NCBI GenBank assembly: GCA_022376925.1
Contig: JAIOJX010000025.1
Coordinates: 139,893,301-139,957,300 of the forward strand
Direction of reading: 5' to 3'
DNA length: 64,000 bases
Origin: Tragulus kanchil
Taxonomy: Eukaryota > Chordata > Mammalia > Artiodactyla > Tragulidae
Shown here: positions 21,623 to 33,151 of the stretch, piece after piece
Layout: each line of letters opens with the position of its first letter
Numbering within the stretch: the stretch's first letter is position 1
The notes under the pieces: model-generated
What the model was told of the DNA's origin: nothing
What the model saw: only the letters and a program-made list of their open reading frames with translations
The model's database searches: none
Translations under genes and position numbers: made by a program

Positions 21623-21668
21623 CCACTAAAAGATTTTTACTTGCTTCCTTCTGAGTTTTCAGGTCATT

Positions 21669-21941
21669 TTTTTTTTTAAACATTGGCCTCTTTTATTGCT
21701 TATTTATTTATTTATTTTCATCCATCTTCATGCCCTGGCCTGTGTGGGCCTCCCATTGTAGTGGCTTCTCTCGTTGCAGAGCACTAACTCTGGGTGCACG
21801 CGCTCCCAAACTCTGGCTCGTAATTGGACACACTGGTCCAGCTGCTCCATGGCACGTGAGATCTTCCTGGGCCAGGGATTGAACTGGTGCCCCTTGTACT
21901 GCAAGGTGGATCCTTTACCCACTGGACCACCAGGGAAGCCC
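21669..21941 (-). mobile_element. CHR-type SINE, minus strand (first of two at one site)
   Basis: Reversed element: T-rich tail, GGCCTGTGTGGGCCTCCCATTG, AGAGCACTAACTCTGGGTGC, then GGGATTGAACTGGTGCC and ACCACCAGGGAAGCCC at the head. TTCAGGTCATT flanks it at 21658-21668 and 21942-21952. Confidence 0.92.
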
Positions 21942-21952
21942 TTCAGGTCATT

Positions 21953-22293
21953 TTTAAAAAATATATTTTATCTATTTATTTATTTATTTTTGACTATTCT
22001 GGGTTTTCACTGCTGCCACAGGCTCTTCTCTAGTTGCAGGGAGTAGGGGCTACTGTCTAGTTGAGGTGGGCAGGCTTCTTGTTGCGGTGACTTCTCTTGT
22101 TGTGGAACTCAGGCTCTAGGACATACAGGCTTCCATAGTTGTGGCTCTGAGGCTCTAGAGCACAGGCTTCATAGTTGTGGCTCATGGGTTTAGTTGCTCC
22201 AGAACATGTGGGATCTTCCTGGATAAGGGATCGAACCCATGTCTCCTGCATTGGCAGATGAACTCTTCACCACTGAGCTACCGGGGAAGCCCC
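21953..22293 (-). mobile_element. Long CHR SINE, minus strand (second at the same site)
   Basis: A different, longer subfamily: TTTATTTATTTATTTTTGAC, repeated GTTGTGG-type motifs (CATAGTTGTGGCTC, twice), TTAGTTGCTCCAGAACATG, GGGATCGAACCCATGTCTCC and CTACCGGGGAAGCCC. The third TTCAGGTCATT follows at 22294-22304, so both SINEs share one target sequence. Confidence 0.92.
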
Positions 22294-22304
22294 TTCAGGT
22301 CATT

Positions 22305-22600
22305 CTTGATGATTAAAGCCAATGGGTAGAATAAGTATAACTATAGTAAGAGTAACAACAACAACAACAATAATAATATTCTTCATGAACAGTGCTTTAA
22401 GCTAGGATTGGGAGTCATATTTTACAACTAGTCGTGCAACAGTAACATGGATAGTCATGTTTACAGTGGTAACCTAGTACCTAGCTCAGGGCCTAGCTAG
22501 TACCTAGCTTGGTGTCTTATTACAGTTTCTAGTTCTAACCTAGTGACTATCATAGTGCCCTGTGTATCAAAGTCCCTAGAAGGGTCTCTAACCTTTAGAG
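22305..22600. other. Unique stretch with (AAC)n/(AAT)n tract
   Basis: A short trinucleotide tract at 22354-22380 (AACAACAACAACAATAATAAT). Several CTAGTACCTAGCT-like repeats near 22470-22520 look like local tandem drift. No gene. Confidence 0.6.
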
Positions 22601-23100
22601 GAGACACTCTGACTTGAATCCTGAAGAACTAATTGAAATTAACCAAGTAAAGGGAACCTTACTGAGAGGGAAAATCAGTTCCAAACACCATTGGGAAGGA
22701 AACCCCCTTGAGAATGACGGGATTATAGTGTGTGACACCAGAGATATAGGCAGAGATATTTCATGGGGATCTCAGAAATTTGCTAAGGAGCAGAAATTTT
22801 ATCTGGAGATGCATTAAGGAGTCACTGGAGCATTTAAGTTGAGAAATTGCATGGTCAAAGTTGTTTTGTAAACATCAGTTGGGCTTCGTGATGGAAAGTT
22901 TATTCATTCCGCATATACACATTGAAGATCTGCTTTGTGCTAGGCACTCTTGCAGGAGCTGGAAATAAAGCTCTGATTGGTCGATGTCCTAATCTCAGGG
23001 AGCTCAGATTCCAGTGCGTGTTTATGTGTATGGTGCAGCAGTGGAGGTGGGGAAAAGTAGATAGGTATTCTTACAATTACAGATAGTTACAAGGGATCTC
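22600..23100 (-). mobile_element. Two L2 fragments, minus strand
   Basis: The part 22600-22880 has GACTTGAATCCTGAAG and GTCACTGGAGCATTTAAG, which fit the reversed L2 ORF area. From 22904 a fresh L2 3' end begins: TTATTCATTCCGC, CTTTGTGCTAGGCACTC, GGAGCTGGAAATAAAG and TCTCAGGGAGCTCAGATTCC. Second copies lie within 23818-24248. Confidence 0.65.
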
Positions 23101-24966
23101 AAAACAAAACAAAACATAGAACAGGGTGGTCAGAAGTGGTTGGAGTAAAGGCAGTTTTGGGATTGGACGATCATGAAGTGAGACAGTGTTTTGAGATGGG
23201 ACGTATTTTAGGAGACTGAGAGTGGGAAGACTATAGATTTGCAAATGAAGGCAATGAGAGGTTAAAGTAAGGCAGTGGTAGCAGTAATGCAGAAAAGAGG
23301 CCCAATTTCCCCCAAAACAGAATTTAAGAAGGTAGAACCTATAAGACATGAAGAATAACTGGATGTGATGTGAGCAGTGACGGTTAAGGAGGTGGTGATG
23401 GTGATGGTGTTGGCAGTAGCTACCTCTGGACCAAGCCTTGCCTCCTGGGCCTTGGTCACCTACTGCACGATGATCTGGTGCCCCATGCTGCCCTGCTAGT
23501 CTTGGACATTTTGAAAAGCATGGTGGTACTTAGGGATGGTTCACCTCCTTCCAGTAAGTTAGAAATTTGAATTTTGTAGCCCTCTTGCAATTGCATGGGG
23601 TCATGAAATAGTTCTAGCCAAAGGGCTATGAGTAGAAGTAACATGTAGTTTTTGGCTCTTGGTCATTATTGGGAGGTCTTTCACTGAGTCTGTAACCTTG
23701 CTCTGTGAACCATAGGCTTTGTGTTAAGATGGCCGGGCTAAGAGACTCAAGCACCCTGGGTCTCTGGGTACAGAAGTAGTTACCCTGGAGAGACACCTAG
23801 GTCTGAGGGACTTTGTGGAAAATCAGTTCCAAACACCATTGGGAAGGAAACCCCCTTGAGAATGACGGGATTATAGTGTGTGACACCAGAGATATAGGCA
23901 GAGATATTTCATGGGGATCTCAGAAATTTGCTAAGGAGCAGAAATTTTATCTGGAGATGCATTAAGGAGTCACTGGAGCATTTAAGTTGAGAAATTGCAT
24001 GGTCAAAGTTGTTTTGTAAACATCAGTTGGGCTTCGTGATGGAAAGTTTATTCATTCCGCATATACACATTGAAGATCTGCTTTGTGCTAGGCACTCTTG
24101 CAGGAGCTGGAAATAAAGCTCTGATTGGTCGATGTCCTAATCTCAGGGAGCTCAGATTCCAGTGCGTGTTTATGTGTATGGTGCAGCAGTGGAGGTGGGG
24201 AAAAGTAGATAGGTATTCTTACAATTACAGATAGTTACAAGGGATCTCAAAACAAAACAAAACATAGAACAGGGTGGTCAGAAGTGGTTGGAGTAAAGGC
24301 AGTTTTGGGATTGGACGATCATGAAGTGAGACAGTGTTTTGAGATGGGACGTATTTTAGGAGACTGAGAGTGGGAAGACTATAGATTTGCAAATGAAGGC
24401 AATGAGAGGTTAAAGTAAGGCAGTGGTAGCAGTAATGCAGAAAAGAGGCCCAATTTCCCCCAAAACAGAATTTAAGAAGGTAGAACCTATAAGACATGAA
24501 GAATAACTGGATGTGATGTGAGCAGTGACGGTTAAGGAGGTGGTGATGGTGATGGTGTTGGCAGTAGCTACCTCTGGACCAAGCCTTGCCTCCTGGGCCT
24601 TGGTCACCTACTGCACGATGATCTGGTGCCCCATGCTGCCCTGCTAGTCTTGGACATTTTGAAAAGCATGGTGGTACTTAGGGATGGTTCACCTCCTTCC
24701 AGTAAGTTAGAAATTTGAATTTTGTAGCCCTCTTGCAATTGCATGGGGTCATGAAATAGTTCTAGCCAAAGGGCTATGAGTAGAAGTAACATGTAGTTTT
24801 TGGCTCTTGGTCATTATTGGGAGGTCTTTCACTGAGTCTGTAACCTTGCTCTGTGAACCATAGGCTTTGTGTTAAGATGGCCGGGCTAAGAGACTCAAGC
24901 ACCCTGGGTCTCTGGGTACAGAAGTAGTTACCCTGGAGAGACACCTAGGTCTGAGGGGACTTTGTG
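22670..24966. repeat. Tandem duplication pair I (22670-23817 / 23818-24966)
   Basis: Direct repeat with offset 1148. Copy 1 ends TCTGAGGGACTTTGTG and copy 2 reads TCTGAGGGGACTTTGTGTGAGC, one G longer. Contains L2 pieces, unique DNA and the start of an old unassigned repeat. Confidence 0.96.
23540..23817 (+). mobile_element. Old unassigned interspersed repeat, truncated by junction I
   Basis: Same element as 24690-25056, cut off on the right by the duplication. Confidence 0.5.
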
Positions 24967-25056
24967 TGAGCAAGAAGTAAACTTCTGCATGGTAAATCAC
25001 TGACTTTGGGGGTGGCTTCTTACTTCAATATAAACTAGCCTATTATGGCTAATACA
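24690..25056 (+). mobile_element. Old unassigned interspersed repeat, fuller copy
   Basis: GGGGTCATGAAATAGTTCTAG, CCAAAGGGCTATGAGTAGAAG, GAAGTAAACTTCTGCATGG and AGCCTATTATGGCTAATAC are landmarks of an old mammalian repeat I recall but cannot name safely (LTR-like or DNA-type). Non-coding. Confidence 0.5.
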
Positions 25057-25059
25057 AGC

Positions 25060-25345
25060 ATCTTGAGTTTAATGTGCTTGTGGGTTCACCAGGTGGAGGT
25101 GCTCAATAGGTAGAGAATCCATTGAGAATATAGGGCTGGACTATAGGGAAGGACTGGAAGGAGGATGTAGATTTGTGAGCCATTTACAATATATATAGTA
25201 GTTACTGGGAATGAATACGATCAAACAGATGAGTGAGAAGTGAAGGCTGAGAACAAAATCCCAGGAAAAGTAAAATTTAAGGGGAGGAGATGGAAAAGAG
25301 AAACCCACAAAAAAAGATACAAAATGAGTGGCCAGAAACATAACA
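25060..25345 (-). mobile_element. L2 LINE fragment over the RT region, minus strand
   Basis: CTTGAGTTTAATGTGCTTGTGG, CACCAGGTGGAGGTGCTC and TTTGTGAGCCATTTACAAT run parallel to the reversed L2 reverse-transcriptase region, where the last is the decayed counterpart of the YADD codons. Dead. Confidence 0.6.
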
Positions 25346-25664
25346 GAAATATTAGAGACAGTGGTATGGGTTTGGATGAGTGGAAAGGATCAGATGGTAT
25401 GAGCAGTGGACGTTGTCCGGTTCCTCAGTAATCAAGTCTTAAGGGGCACAGTATGGTTGGAAGGAGCCTGGAGGTCTTACACTGATTGCACACGCAGAGA
25501 AAACAGTGTTTTTATTGACCTTGTATGTCCATTGAAGTCGAGGAAATTGATGAAAAGCATGGAGAAAGGCTTCTCTCTCACTCTCCCTTGTCTTGTTGCT
25601 GCCGATAGGTGCAGGAGAGCTTTTGAAGAAAGTTTCCCATGAAGAATGAACAAGTCTCATTCTC
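25346..25664. other. Unique non-coding stretch
   Basis: Purine-rich on the left, with short frames open on both strands (25406-25642 plus, 25439-25660 minus). Nothing recognised. Confidence 0.4.
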
Positions 25665-27960
25665 TAAGTATAGATGTATTCAGTACCTATAATGTACCAG
25701 ACATTCCTCTAGATATGGGGCATATAGCAAGGAGCAAAATAAAATCCTTGTTCTCTAGGTACTCCTCATCATTGCAGATAGAAACGTACAAGCAACATGT
25801 CAGGTAAATGCTAACTTGGGAAGTGAAACCCAGTCAAGTGACAGAGTGTGACAAGACAAGAGGTAACACCAGGTGTTCAAGGAAATCTGACACAGTAACT
25901 ATTCAAGCAGAGACATCAGATGAGGTAGAGAGTGACCGTGGGTGAAAGAGTGTTCTCAGCCTAGGAAACAGCAGAGGCGAAGGCCCTGAAGCATGGTTAT
26001 TCTTGGCACAATGTGTGGAGTAGAGCAGGGAAGACGGTGTGGCTCGAGCAGAGTGAGTCAGGAAAGGGTGGTAGGAGATGGTCTCAGAGATGGTGAGGGG
26101 CAGTTCACGTGGGCCTGCTTGCCTTGGAAAACTTACGACTTTTATTCTGAATGAAATATGGAGTTCTCAGAATATTTTGAATAGAAAAATGACTGGAAAT
26201 GATTAACATTAAAAAAAATTACTCTGGTGGCTCTGTGAGGTGTGAAATGTAGGGGTTAAGAGTGAAAATAGGCAGTCTGATTAGATGTTTGTAAAAATCT
26301 AGATGATGGCTTAGACTAGGGTAACCGAGGAGGTGTTAGTAAGTGGCTGGATTTGCCTGTGTTTTGAAGGTGGATTTGCTCTTAGTTTGGATGTGGGAGG
26401 AAAGAACAAGAGGGTCAAAGATAATTTCAAACTTTTTGGCATGAACAACTGGACAGAATTTTTTTTGGAGATAGTGTTAACTAGACAAAACAGTTAAGAG
26501 GGGCACATTTTAGTGTAACTCCTGTATAAGTTAAATTTGAGATGCCTGTTAGCTATCCAGGTGGCCGTGTTTACGTGGCAGTAGGAGACACAAAGCTAGA
26601 ACTTAAGGAGAGGTCATGGCTGAAATACCGGCTGTGAAGTTGTCAGTTTGTAGTTGGAGCCCCATCCTGGAGGTCAGGTGAAGAAGGTCTTTCAGTGAAT
26701 AAGGCATAATAAGCCTTGTCATATGCTGCCACTTGCGAGGCAGATAAGAGTTATGACCATTGTTAGGATGGAGATTAAGAGCCAGTACTGTGAAATGATG
26801 GAGACAAAAGTCTGGGTCAAGAGAACATTGACAGAGGAATGTGACACTGTAGGTATAAATAACCTTTTTTCTTCCAAAAATTGAGATTTACTATAGAAGA
26901 AAGCAAAGAGATGATAGTTTGGAGGGAAATTTGAAATCTGGGAGGAATTTTCTAGAAGATATGTGATATTATCATATGTTTGTTTACTGATAGGAATAAT
27001 CCAGGGGGAAAATTCAATGATAGAGGAGAAAGGAGGTACCAGCTTGCCAGTCCTTGGTTAGGCAAGAGCAGAAACCCAAAGTACACGTCAAGGAATTGGC
27101 CTCTGAAGGGGTATCCGTGGTTCTTCCATTTTAGTAATAACAGGAGGGAAGGAGGAGTATATGGTAGAGTTGCAGGTGGGTTTGTGGCTGTAGGAAGATG
27201 TGGATTTCTTCTGACCACCTCCATTTTCTCAATGAATAAGGAATTAGGTCAGAGAAAGGACAGTAGAAAGGGTGTTGGATGTTTGAGAGAGAAAAGGAGA
27301 TACAGAGTATTCCTCTGGAGAGTGGGAGACTGAGAGTGGATGAGTGAAATATAATAATACCCATGTCAAGGAGCAGTAGAGTTTATAATCAGTATAAGTG
27401 TGTGTTCATCTTTCCAGTGGCTTTGCTGCCTGTGACTCAGATGCAGGTTCAGACTGGGGTCTGCAGTTGTCAGGACTGAGGTGAGGGGTGTTAGGGCATG
27501 TGCAACACAGTGATAATAGGATTGTGGACCCTAGGCCAGGGTGGTGTGGGAAAGTGAAGACATAGATGGGTTCATATAGCTTGTTGAAGTTGGAGCGCTA
27601 GAGAGAATAAACCAGAAAGATAACAGATGGAGCTGATAGAATGGGATACTTGAAATAGGGCCTGTGGAAGCAGTGCAGTCATTTTAGTGACTATATTATA
27701 GAAAAGAAGGAAGCTGAAGTGGGGTAGAAGATCAAATGATTGTATCTGAGAAGGCAATGAAACTAAAAATCCAAGATATTGCAAGGAATTCCAAGAAGAC
27801 CCTGAAATCACCGAGAACAGAGGAGGAGAATCCCTGTGAGTCAGGCGCTGCATCTTTAGGAGAAGAAATTCACCTGTGGGTCAGCGGGTAGGTACAACAT
27901 GTAGGATGAACAAGAGGATAGGAGATGGTAGCATGACTTTGAAGGAGCTGAGGCTCATAA
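25665..27960 (-). mobile_element. Long L2 LINE relic, minus strand
   Basis: An unusually extended old L2. In order: a reversed 3' end (GTACCAGACATTCC), AGGCCCTGAAGCATGG, AGCAGAGTGAGTCAGG, GGAGATGGTCTCAGAG, TTTCAAACTTTTTGGCATG, TTTGAGATGCCTGTTAGC, then TTGTCATATGCTGCCAC, ACTGATAGGAATAATCCAGG, AGTAATAACAGGAGGGAAGG and CCATTTTCTCAATGAATAAGG. The YADD-coding part seems deleted between about 26640 and 26690. Sure to about 27360; the rest is less certain. This 3.3-kb stretch lies outside every tandem duplication. Confidence 0.75.
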
Positions 27961-27984
27961 CGTTGAGGGTGAAACATTTGAACC

Positions 27985-28200
27985 CTGCATCTCACCTCAA
28001 ATATATCTTCATGATGCTGTCTTATTCAACGTTTTGATTTAGTCTGTGCCTCTTTTTCTGTCTGTCCCTTTTAGAAGCCCCGTCTCTTCACTAAATGGTG
28101 GATCCATTAGGCACAGGAACCTGTGCTCTCATTTTTAAGCACCAGAGTGCCCAGCACAGTACCGAGTCTATAGCAAGCAATTACCGTTTGTTGAATTAGA
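27985..28200 (+). mobile_element. L2 LINE 3' end, plus strand
   Basis: CATTAGGCACAGGAACCTGTG, AGAGTGCCCAGCACAGTACC and CGTTTGTTGAATTAG follow the plus-strand L2 3' end. Diverged. Confidence 0.65.
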
Positions 28201-28302
28201 TTGCACCAAATGTGGAAGTTTAAAGATCAAATGGCTAACAACCTCAGAGAATACACTTTTGAAATGAAATTTACACCTAAATTTATTGTGTGTACTAAAA
28301 AC

Positions 28303-29150
28303 ATAGCACTGTCAGCTAATCATGTAGTTCCAATTGTTTCTTGAGTTCCAAAGACATTAAAAAATATAATTTGATCATAAATATTGCAAAGAAAGGCCTG
28401 GGGCCATTCTATTTGCATGGAAAAGTGCTGTTCCCTTATTTCTCTGTTTCAGAAATAAAAATGTCTGAGAAGGAAAAACTTTCTAGCTTTGACCACTTTC
28501 TGAACCCCCTAAATATTTGTTCATCCAAACTCACTCTTTGAAAGCTAATGAATAGTTAATTTTTACTTTGCAGAAGGAGCTGTATTCCTGTTCTAACCAT
28601 GCCCAGGGCAAACTGGGCAGTGCAAAAGCACCATTCTTGGAAATCTCTTCACTGTATAATGGCATTGTATACGATGAATAATAAACATCACAAGAAAAGA
28701 GAAATTTTGATTGAAACTGTAAACTCAACTTAGATTTGCTCCCATAACTTATTTCTGCAGCATCTAAATGTAAATTGTAAGAGTGAAGAACAGTTTTATG
28801 TGATGTCCAAAATTGCCTTTTGAAAACCATGATGCAGTGTCAGCACTTCAGTCTACCACTGACATAGGTAGTGGAGATAGGCTTATCTACCACACACTAT
28901 CGCTTTCCGAGGGTAATTTCACGTTCTCCTTGTGTCTTTCAATTACCGCTGGCAAAAATGCATAACTAATCAGCTTAGATCAAAGATACTTGATTTGTAC
29001 TCGTTCTTTCTCTTCTCTGTCACCTCTTGCTCTCTGTCTTCCTCTTTCTCTCTCCCTCCTCTTTTCTTAGACACTCATAAAGCAGAATCACTTAAAGATA
29101 ATAGCTCCTTCAAAAATGCAGCTCCTCAGGATTTAATTAAACCTTAAGTC
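28303..29150. other. Repeat-poor block, possible conserved non-coding DNA
   Basis: About 850 bases with no recognised transposon, many ATTA-type and AT-rich motifs, and TTTTTACTTTGCAG at 28560-28573, which looks like a splice acceptor. I see no matching donor. Could be a conserved non-coding element, but this cannot be judged without alignment. Second copy at 29445-30292. Confidence 0.25.
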
Positions 29151-29265
29151 TCAGACTGGCCCGGGGAGGCTGAAGTAGTACACGATGAATCTTTGTTCGG
29201 AGTGAACATGGGATTCTAGTAGCTTCAAGGTGTCAGAGACCAAGTGCAATAAAAGGGAGATTTGA

Positions 29266-29444
29266 GGCTTCCTGGTGGTACAGTGGGTAAAGAGTCCGCC
29301 TTGTGGTACAGGGGGCACTGATTTGATCCCTGGCCCGGGAAGATCCATCATGCCGAGGAGTGGCTGGACCGGTGTGTCCAGTTACTGGCCGGCGCTCTGG
29401 AGTGCACCTGCCCAGAACCCCAAGGGGGCCACTGCGATGGGAGG
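29266..29444 (+). mobile_element. CHR-type SINE, truncated by junction J
   Basis: Head and body only. Lacks the tail because the duplication break falls within it. Confidence 0.88.
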
Positions 29445-30407
29445 ATAGCACTGTCAGCTAATCATGTAGTTCCAATTGTTTCTTGAGTTCCAAAGACATT
29501 AAAAAATATAATTTGATCATAAATATTGCAAAGAAAGGCCTGGGGCCATTCTATTTGCATGGAAAAGTGCTGTTCCCTTATTTCTCTGTTTCAGAAATAA
29601 AAATGTCTGAGAAGGAAAAACTTTCTAGCTTTGACCACTTTCTGAACCCCCTAAATATTTGTTCATCCAAACTCACTCTTTGAAAGCTAATGAATAGTTA
29701 ATTTTTACTTTGCAGAAGGAGCTGTATTCCTGTTCTAACCATGCCCAGGGCAAACTGGGCAGTGCAAAAGCACCATTCTTGGAAATCTCTTCACTGTATA
29801 ATGGCATTGTATACGATGAATAATAAACATCACAAGAAAAGAGAAATTTTGATTGAAACTGTAAACTCAACTTAGATTTGCTCCCATAACTTATTTCTGC
29901 AGCATCTAAATGTAAATTGTAAGAGTGAAGAACAGTTTTATGTGATGTCCAAAATTGCCTTTTGAAAACCATGATGCAGTGTCAGCACTTCAGTCTACCA
30001 CTGACATAGGTAGTGGAGATAGGCTTATCTACCACACACTATCGCTTTCCGAGGGTAATTTCACGTTCTCCTTGTGTCTTTCAATTACCGCTGGCAAAAA
30101 TGCATAACTAATCAGCTTAGATCAAAGATACTTGATTTGTACTCGTTCTTTCTCTTCTCTGTCACCTCTTGCTCTCTGTCTTCCTCTTTCTCTCTCCCTC
30201 CTCTTTTCTTAGACACTCATAAAGCAGAATCACTTAAAGATAATAGCTCCTTCAAAAATGCAGCTCCTCAGGATTTAATTAAACCTTAAGTCTCAGACTG
30301 GCCCGGGGAGGCTGAAGTAGTACACGATGAATCTTTGTTCGGAGTGAACATGGGATTCTAGTAGCTTCAAGGTGTCAGAGACCAAGTGCAATAAAAGGGA
30401 GATTTGA

Positions 30408-30657
30408 GGCTTCCCTGGTGGTACAGTGGGTAAAGAGTCCGCCTTGTGGTACAGGGGGCACTGATTTGATCCCTGGCCCGGGAAGATCCATCATGCCGAG
30501 GAGTGGCTGGACCGGTGTGTCCAGTTACTGGCCGGCGCTCTGGAGTGCACCTGCCCAGAACCCCAAGGGGGCCACTGCGATGGGAGGCCCACAGTGGCCA
30601 AAGAATAAAGATGGATGAAAAATAAACGATGCCTTAGAGGCAAAAAAAAAAAAAAAA
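30408..30657 (+). mobile_element. CHR-type SINE, plus strand
   Basis: GGCTTCCCTGGTGGTACAG, GATTTGATCCCTGGCCCG, a GAGGAGTGGCTGGACC body, then GGCCAAAGAATAAAGATGG and a final A-run at 30642-30657. No clear target-site duplication. Lacks the C-rich extension. Confidence 0.9.
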
Positions 30658-30977
30658 TCCTAAAAAAGAAAGGTTGGGGGAGAGTTGGTTTATTATTGGG
30701 TATATGAATGCAGCGAGTTAAGCAGTAGGCTGGAGGGTTAGCAGTCCTCCCTTCTTTGTGACCTTGGGTATGACAGTGTCCTTTCTTCCTGCTTCCTTAT
30801 CTCTGAAGTGGACTTTGAATACCAACCTTAAACACTGTGGGTGCTTAGAAAGCAACTTGTCTAATGTTGATACCTAATTTTTTTTTTTTTTTCCCTCTCT
30901 TTGGCTTACAAAGTCTGAATTACTTTGCTAGGGATTTTTGTGCTATTGCGGGTGTTTAGGTAAAGGTGAATGGGAGA
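30658..30977. other. Unique stretch with poly-T
   Basis: A T-run of about 15 near 30879-30893. No gene or named repeat. Confidence 0.5.
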
Positions 30978-31319
30978 GGCTTCCCTGGTGGTTCAGTGGT
31001 AAGGAATCCATCTGCCAGTACAGGAGACATAGGTTCGATCCCTGATCTGGGAAGGTTCCCACATGCCAAAGAGCAACTAAGCTCGTGCACTGTAGCTATG
31101 GAACCTGTGCTTTTAGAGCCCAGTAGCCATAACTATTGAGCCCATGTGCTTCAACTAGTGAAGCCTGTATGCTCTAGAGCCTATGCTCCATCCTAAGAGA
31201 AGCCACTGCAACAAGAAGTCTGTGCACCACAACTAAAGAGTAGCCCTCCTCCTTACTACAACTAGAGAAAAGCTCGTGCAGCAATGAAGACCCAGAATAG
31301 CCAAAAATAAATAAATAAA
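30978..31319 (+). mobile_element. Long CHR SINE, plus strand
   Basis: Same long subfamily as 21953-22293 but in the other orientation: AGGCTTCCCTGGTGGTTCAG, GGTTCGATCCCTGATCTGGG (B-box-like), repeated AGCC...GTGC units, and an end AATAGCCAAAAATAAATAAA. Diverged, so older than the short SINEs. Confidence 0.9.
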
Positions 31320-31409
31320 AAGTGAAAGGAATTATTTTGTTAATGAGTATTCCATGTTTCATCATAACTTCTGGGGCCTAGGAGTAAAGTGTATTAAAAC
31401 AGAAGTTAT

Positions 31410-31711
31410 GCGACTTCCCTGGTGGTCCGGTGGGTAAGGACACCGCCTTGCAGTGCAAGGGGCACCAGTTCGATCCCTGGCCTGGGAAGATCCCATGTGC
31501 CATGGAGCGGCTGGACCCATGTGTCCAACTACCAAGCCAGCGCTCTGGAGCACATGTGCCCTGAGCCGGTCCTCTGCAAGGAGAGAGGCCACTGCGATGG
31601 GAGGCCCACAGAGACCAAAGAACAAAGATGGATGAAAATAGATAAATGAAAGACCAATAGAAGTGGCCCGCCTGCCCCCCTCCCACCTCAACCTGCCCGC
31701 ACCCAAAACCC
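31410..31711 (+). mobile_element. CHR-type SINE with C-rich extension, plus strand
   Basis: Flanked by near-identical AGAAGTTAT (31401-31409) and AGAAGTTAC (31713-31721). CAGTTCGATCCCTGGCC carries the B box. After GAAAGACCAATAGAAGTGGC comes a pyrimidine-rich CCGCCTGCCCCCCTCCCACC extension before a short A-rich end. Duplicate at 32514-32815. Confidence 0.92.
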
Positions 31712-31721
31712 CAGAAGTTAC

Positions 31722-32005
31722 TGTACTCCTTTTATAAATTGTACTTAGAACAAATTACTCATAAAAAATTGCTATCCTTAAAAAAAGGTCCCAGCTGTCA
31801 GACTAATTGTAATGGCTAACACTGACATAATTAATGCTTACTACATAATTAATACATACTATGTGCTAGAGGCTACTTAAACAATTGATAGAGAGTAACT
31901 TATTTATGTCTCACAATTTTTTGTGATAGATCCTGTTTTTACCACTTGTAGACAGAGACAGAAAAGTAATGTGATCAAGGATCCCAACAATATGTTCGTA
32001 TTCTT
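31722..32005. other. Unique AT-rich stretch
   Basis: No gene. An ACTGACATAATTAATGC-type part may be an MIR remnant, but it is too decayed to call. Confidence 0.4.
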
Positions 32006-32047
32006 CAGAGAAACAGTATCAATAAGATATATATGTATTCTTTACTA

Positions 32048-32095
<48 letters not shown>

Positions 32096-32270
32096 TATGT
32101 CTATATATACGTATAAAAGGAATCGCCACATGTGATTACAGAGGCTGACAAGTCTCAAAATCTTCAGCTGGCAGGCTGGAGACCCAGAGGAACTGGTGTT
32201 GTAAGCTTTGATCTGAAGGCTGGCAGGCCCAAGACTAAGGAGGAGCTTATGTTTCAGCTCAAGTCCACGG
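32006..32270. mobile_element. Old repeat with (CT)(TA)(CA) microsatellite, first copy
   Basis: Starts CAGAGAAACAGTATCAATAAG, then a compound microsatellite 32047-32095, then GTGATTACAGAGGCTGAC, AAGTCTCAAAATCTTCAGC and CAGGCTGGAGACCCAG. An old mammalian repeat whose right half is found at 35524-35805, on the other side of a BovB insertion. Family not named. Confidence 0.65.
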
Positions 32271-32439
32271 TTGTTGTTCAGTCACTAAGTTGTGTCTGAC
32301 TTGTTGTGACCCCGTGGACTGCAGCATGCCTCTGTCCTCCACTGTCTCCTGGAGTATGCTCAGATTCACGTCCTTTGAGTCAGTTATTGAGTCCACCCAT
32401 CTCGTCTTCTGTGCCCCCTTCTCCTTCTGGCCTTCATCC
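32271..32439 (-). mobile_element. BovB 3' end, minus strand, cut by junction K
   Basis: TTGTTGTTCAGTCACTAAG start of a reversed BovB. Ends abruptly at the duplication join. Confidence 0.9.
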
Positions 32440-32513
32440 TTTGTTAATGAGTATTCCATGTTTCATCATAACTTCTGGGGCCTAGGAGTAAAGTGTATTA
32501 AAACAGAAGTTAT

Positions 32514-32815
32514 GCGACTTCCCTGGTGGTCCGGTGGGTAAGGACACCGCCTTGCAGTGCAAGGGGCACCAGTTCGATCCCTGGCCTGGGAAGATCCCAT
32601 GTGCCATGGAGCGGCTGGACCCATGTGTCCAACTACCAAGCCAGCGCTCTGGAGCACATGTGCCCTGAGCCGGTCCTCTGCAAGGAGAGAGGCCACTGCG
32701 ATGGGAGGCCCACAGAGACCAAAGAACAAAGATGGATGAAAATAGATAAATGAAAGACCAATAGAAGTGGCCCGCCTGCCCCCCTCCCACCTCAACCTGC
32801 CCGCACCCAAAACCC
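32514..32815 (+). mobile_element. CHR-type SINE with C-rich extension, duplicate copy
   Basis: Copy of 31410-31711 carried by pair K. Not an independent insertion. Confidence 0.9.
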
Positions 32816-33109
32816 CAGAAGTTACTGTACTCCTTTTATAAATTGTACTTAGAACAAATTACTCATAAAAAATTGCTATCCTTAAAAAAAGGTCCCAGCT
32901 GTCAGACTAATTGTAATGGCTAACACTGACATAATTAATGCTTACTACATAATTAATACATACTATGTGCTAGAGGCTACTTAAACAATTGATAGAGAGT
33001 AACTTATTTATGTCTCACAATTTTTTGTGATAGATCCTGTTTTTACCACTTGTAGACAGAGACAGAAAAGTAATGTGATCAAGGATCCCAACAATATGTT
33101 CGTATTCTT

Positions 33110-33151
33110 CAGAGAAACAGTATCAATAAGATATATATGTATTCTTTACTA

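Larger units (their letters stand above)
28303..30588. repeat. Tandem duplication pair J (28303-29444 / 29445-30588)
   Basis: Direct repeat with offset 1142. Copy 1 breaks off inside a SINE at CACTGCGATGGGAGG. Copy 2 continues with the normal CCCACAGTGGCC. Copy 1 also has GGCTTCCTGGTGG where copy 2 has the canonical GGCTTCCCTGGTGG. Confidence 0.96.

Noticed and set aside
28303..30292. Two adjacent identical repeat-poor blocks as a duplicated enhancer
   Set aside because: The duplication is one of 21 of the same kind, and copy 1 ends inside a SINE, so it is better explained as an assembly artefact.
31362..31706. Frames of 60-114 codons on both strands (also at 32466, 34010, 35043, 49856, 51052, 53950, 12150, 13277)
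   Set aside because: All lie across CHR-type SINEs. The SINE sequence happens to be open in several frames. No gene is implied.
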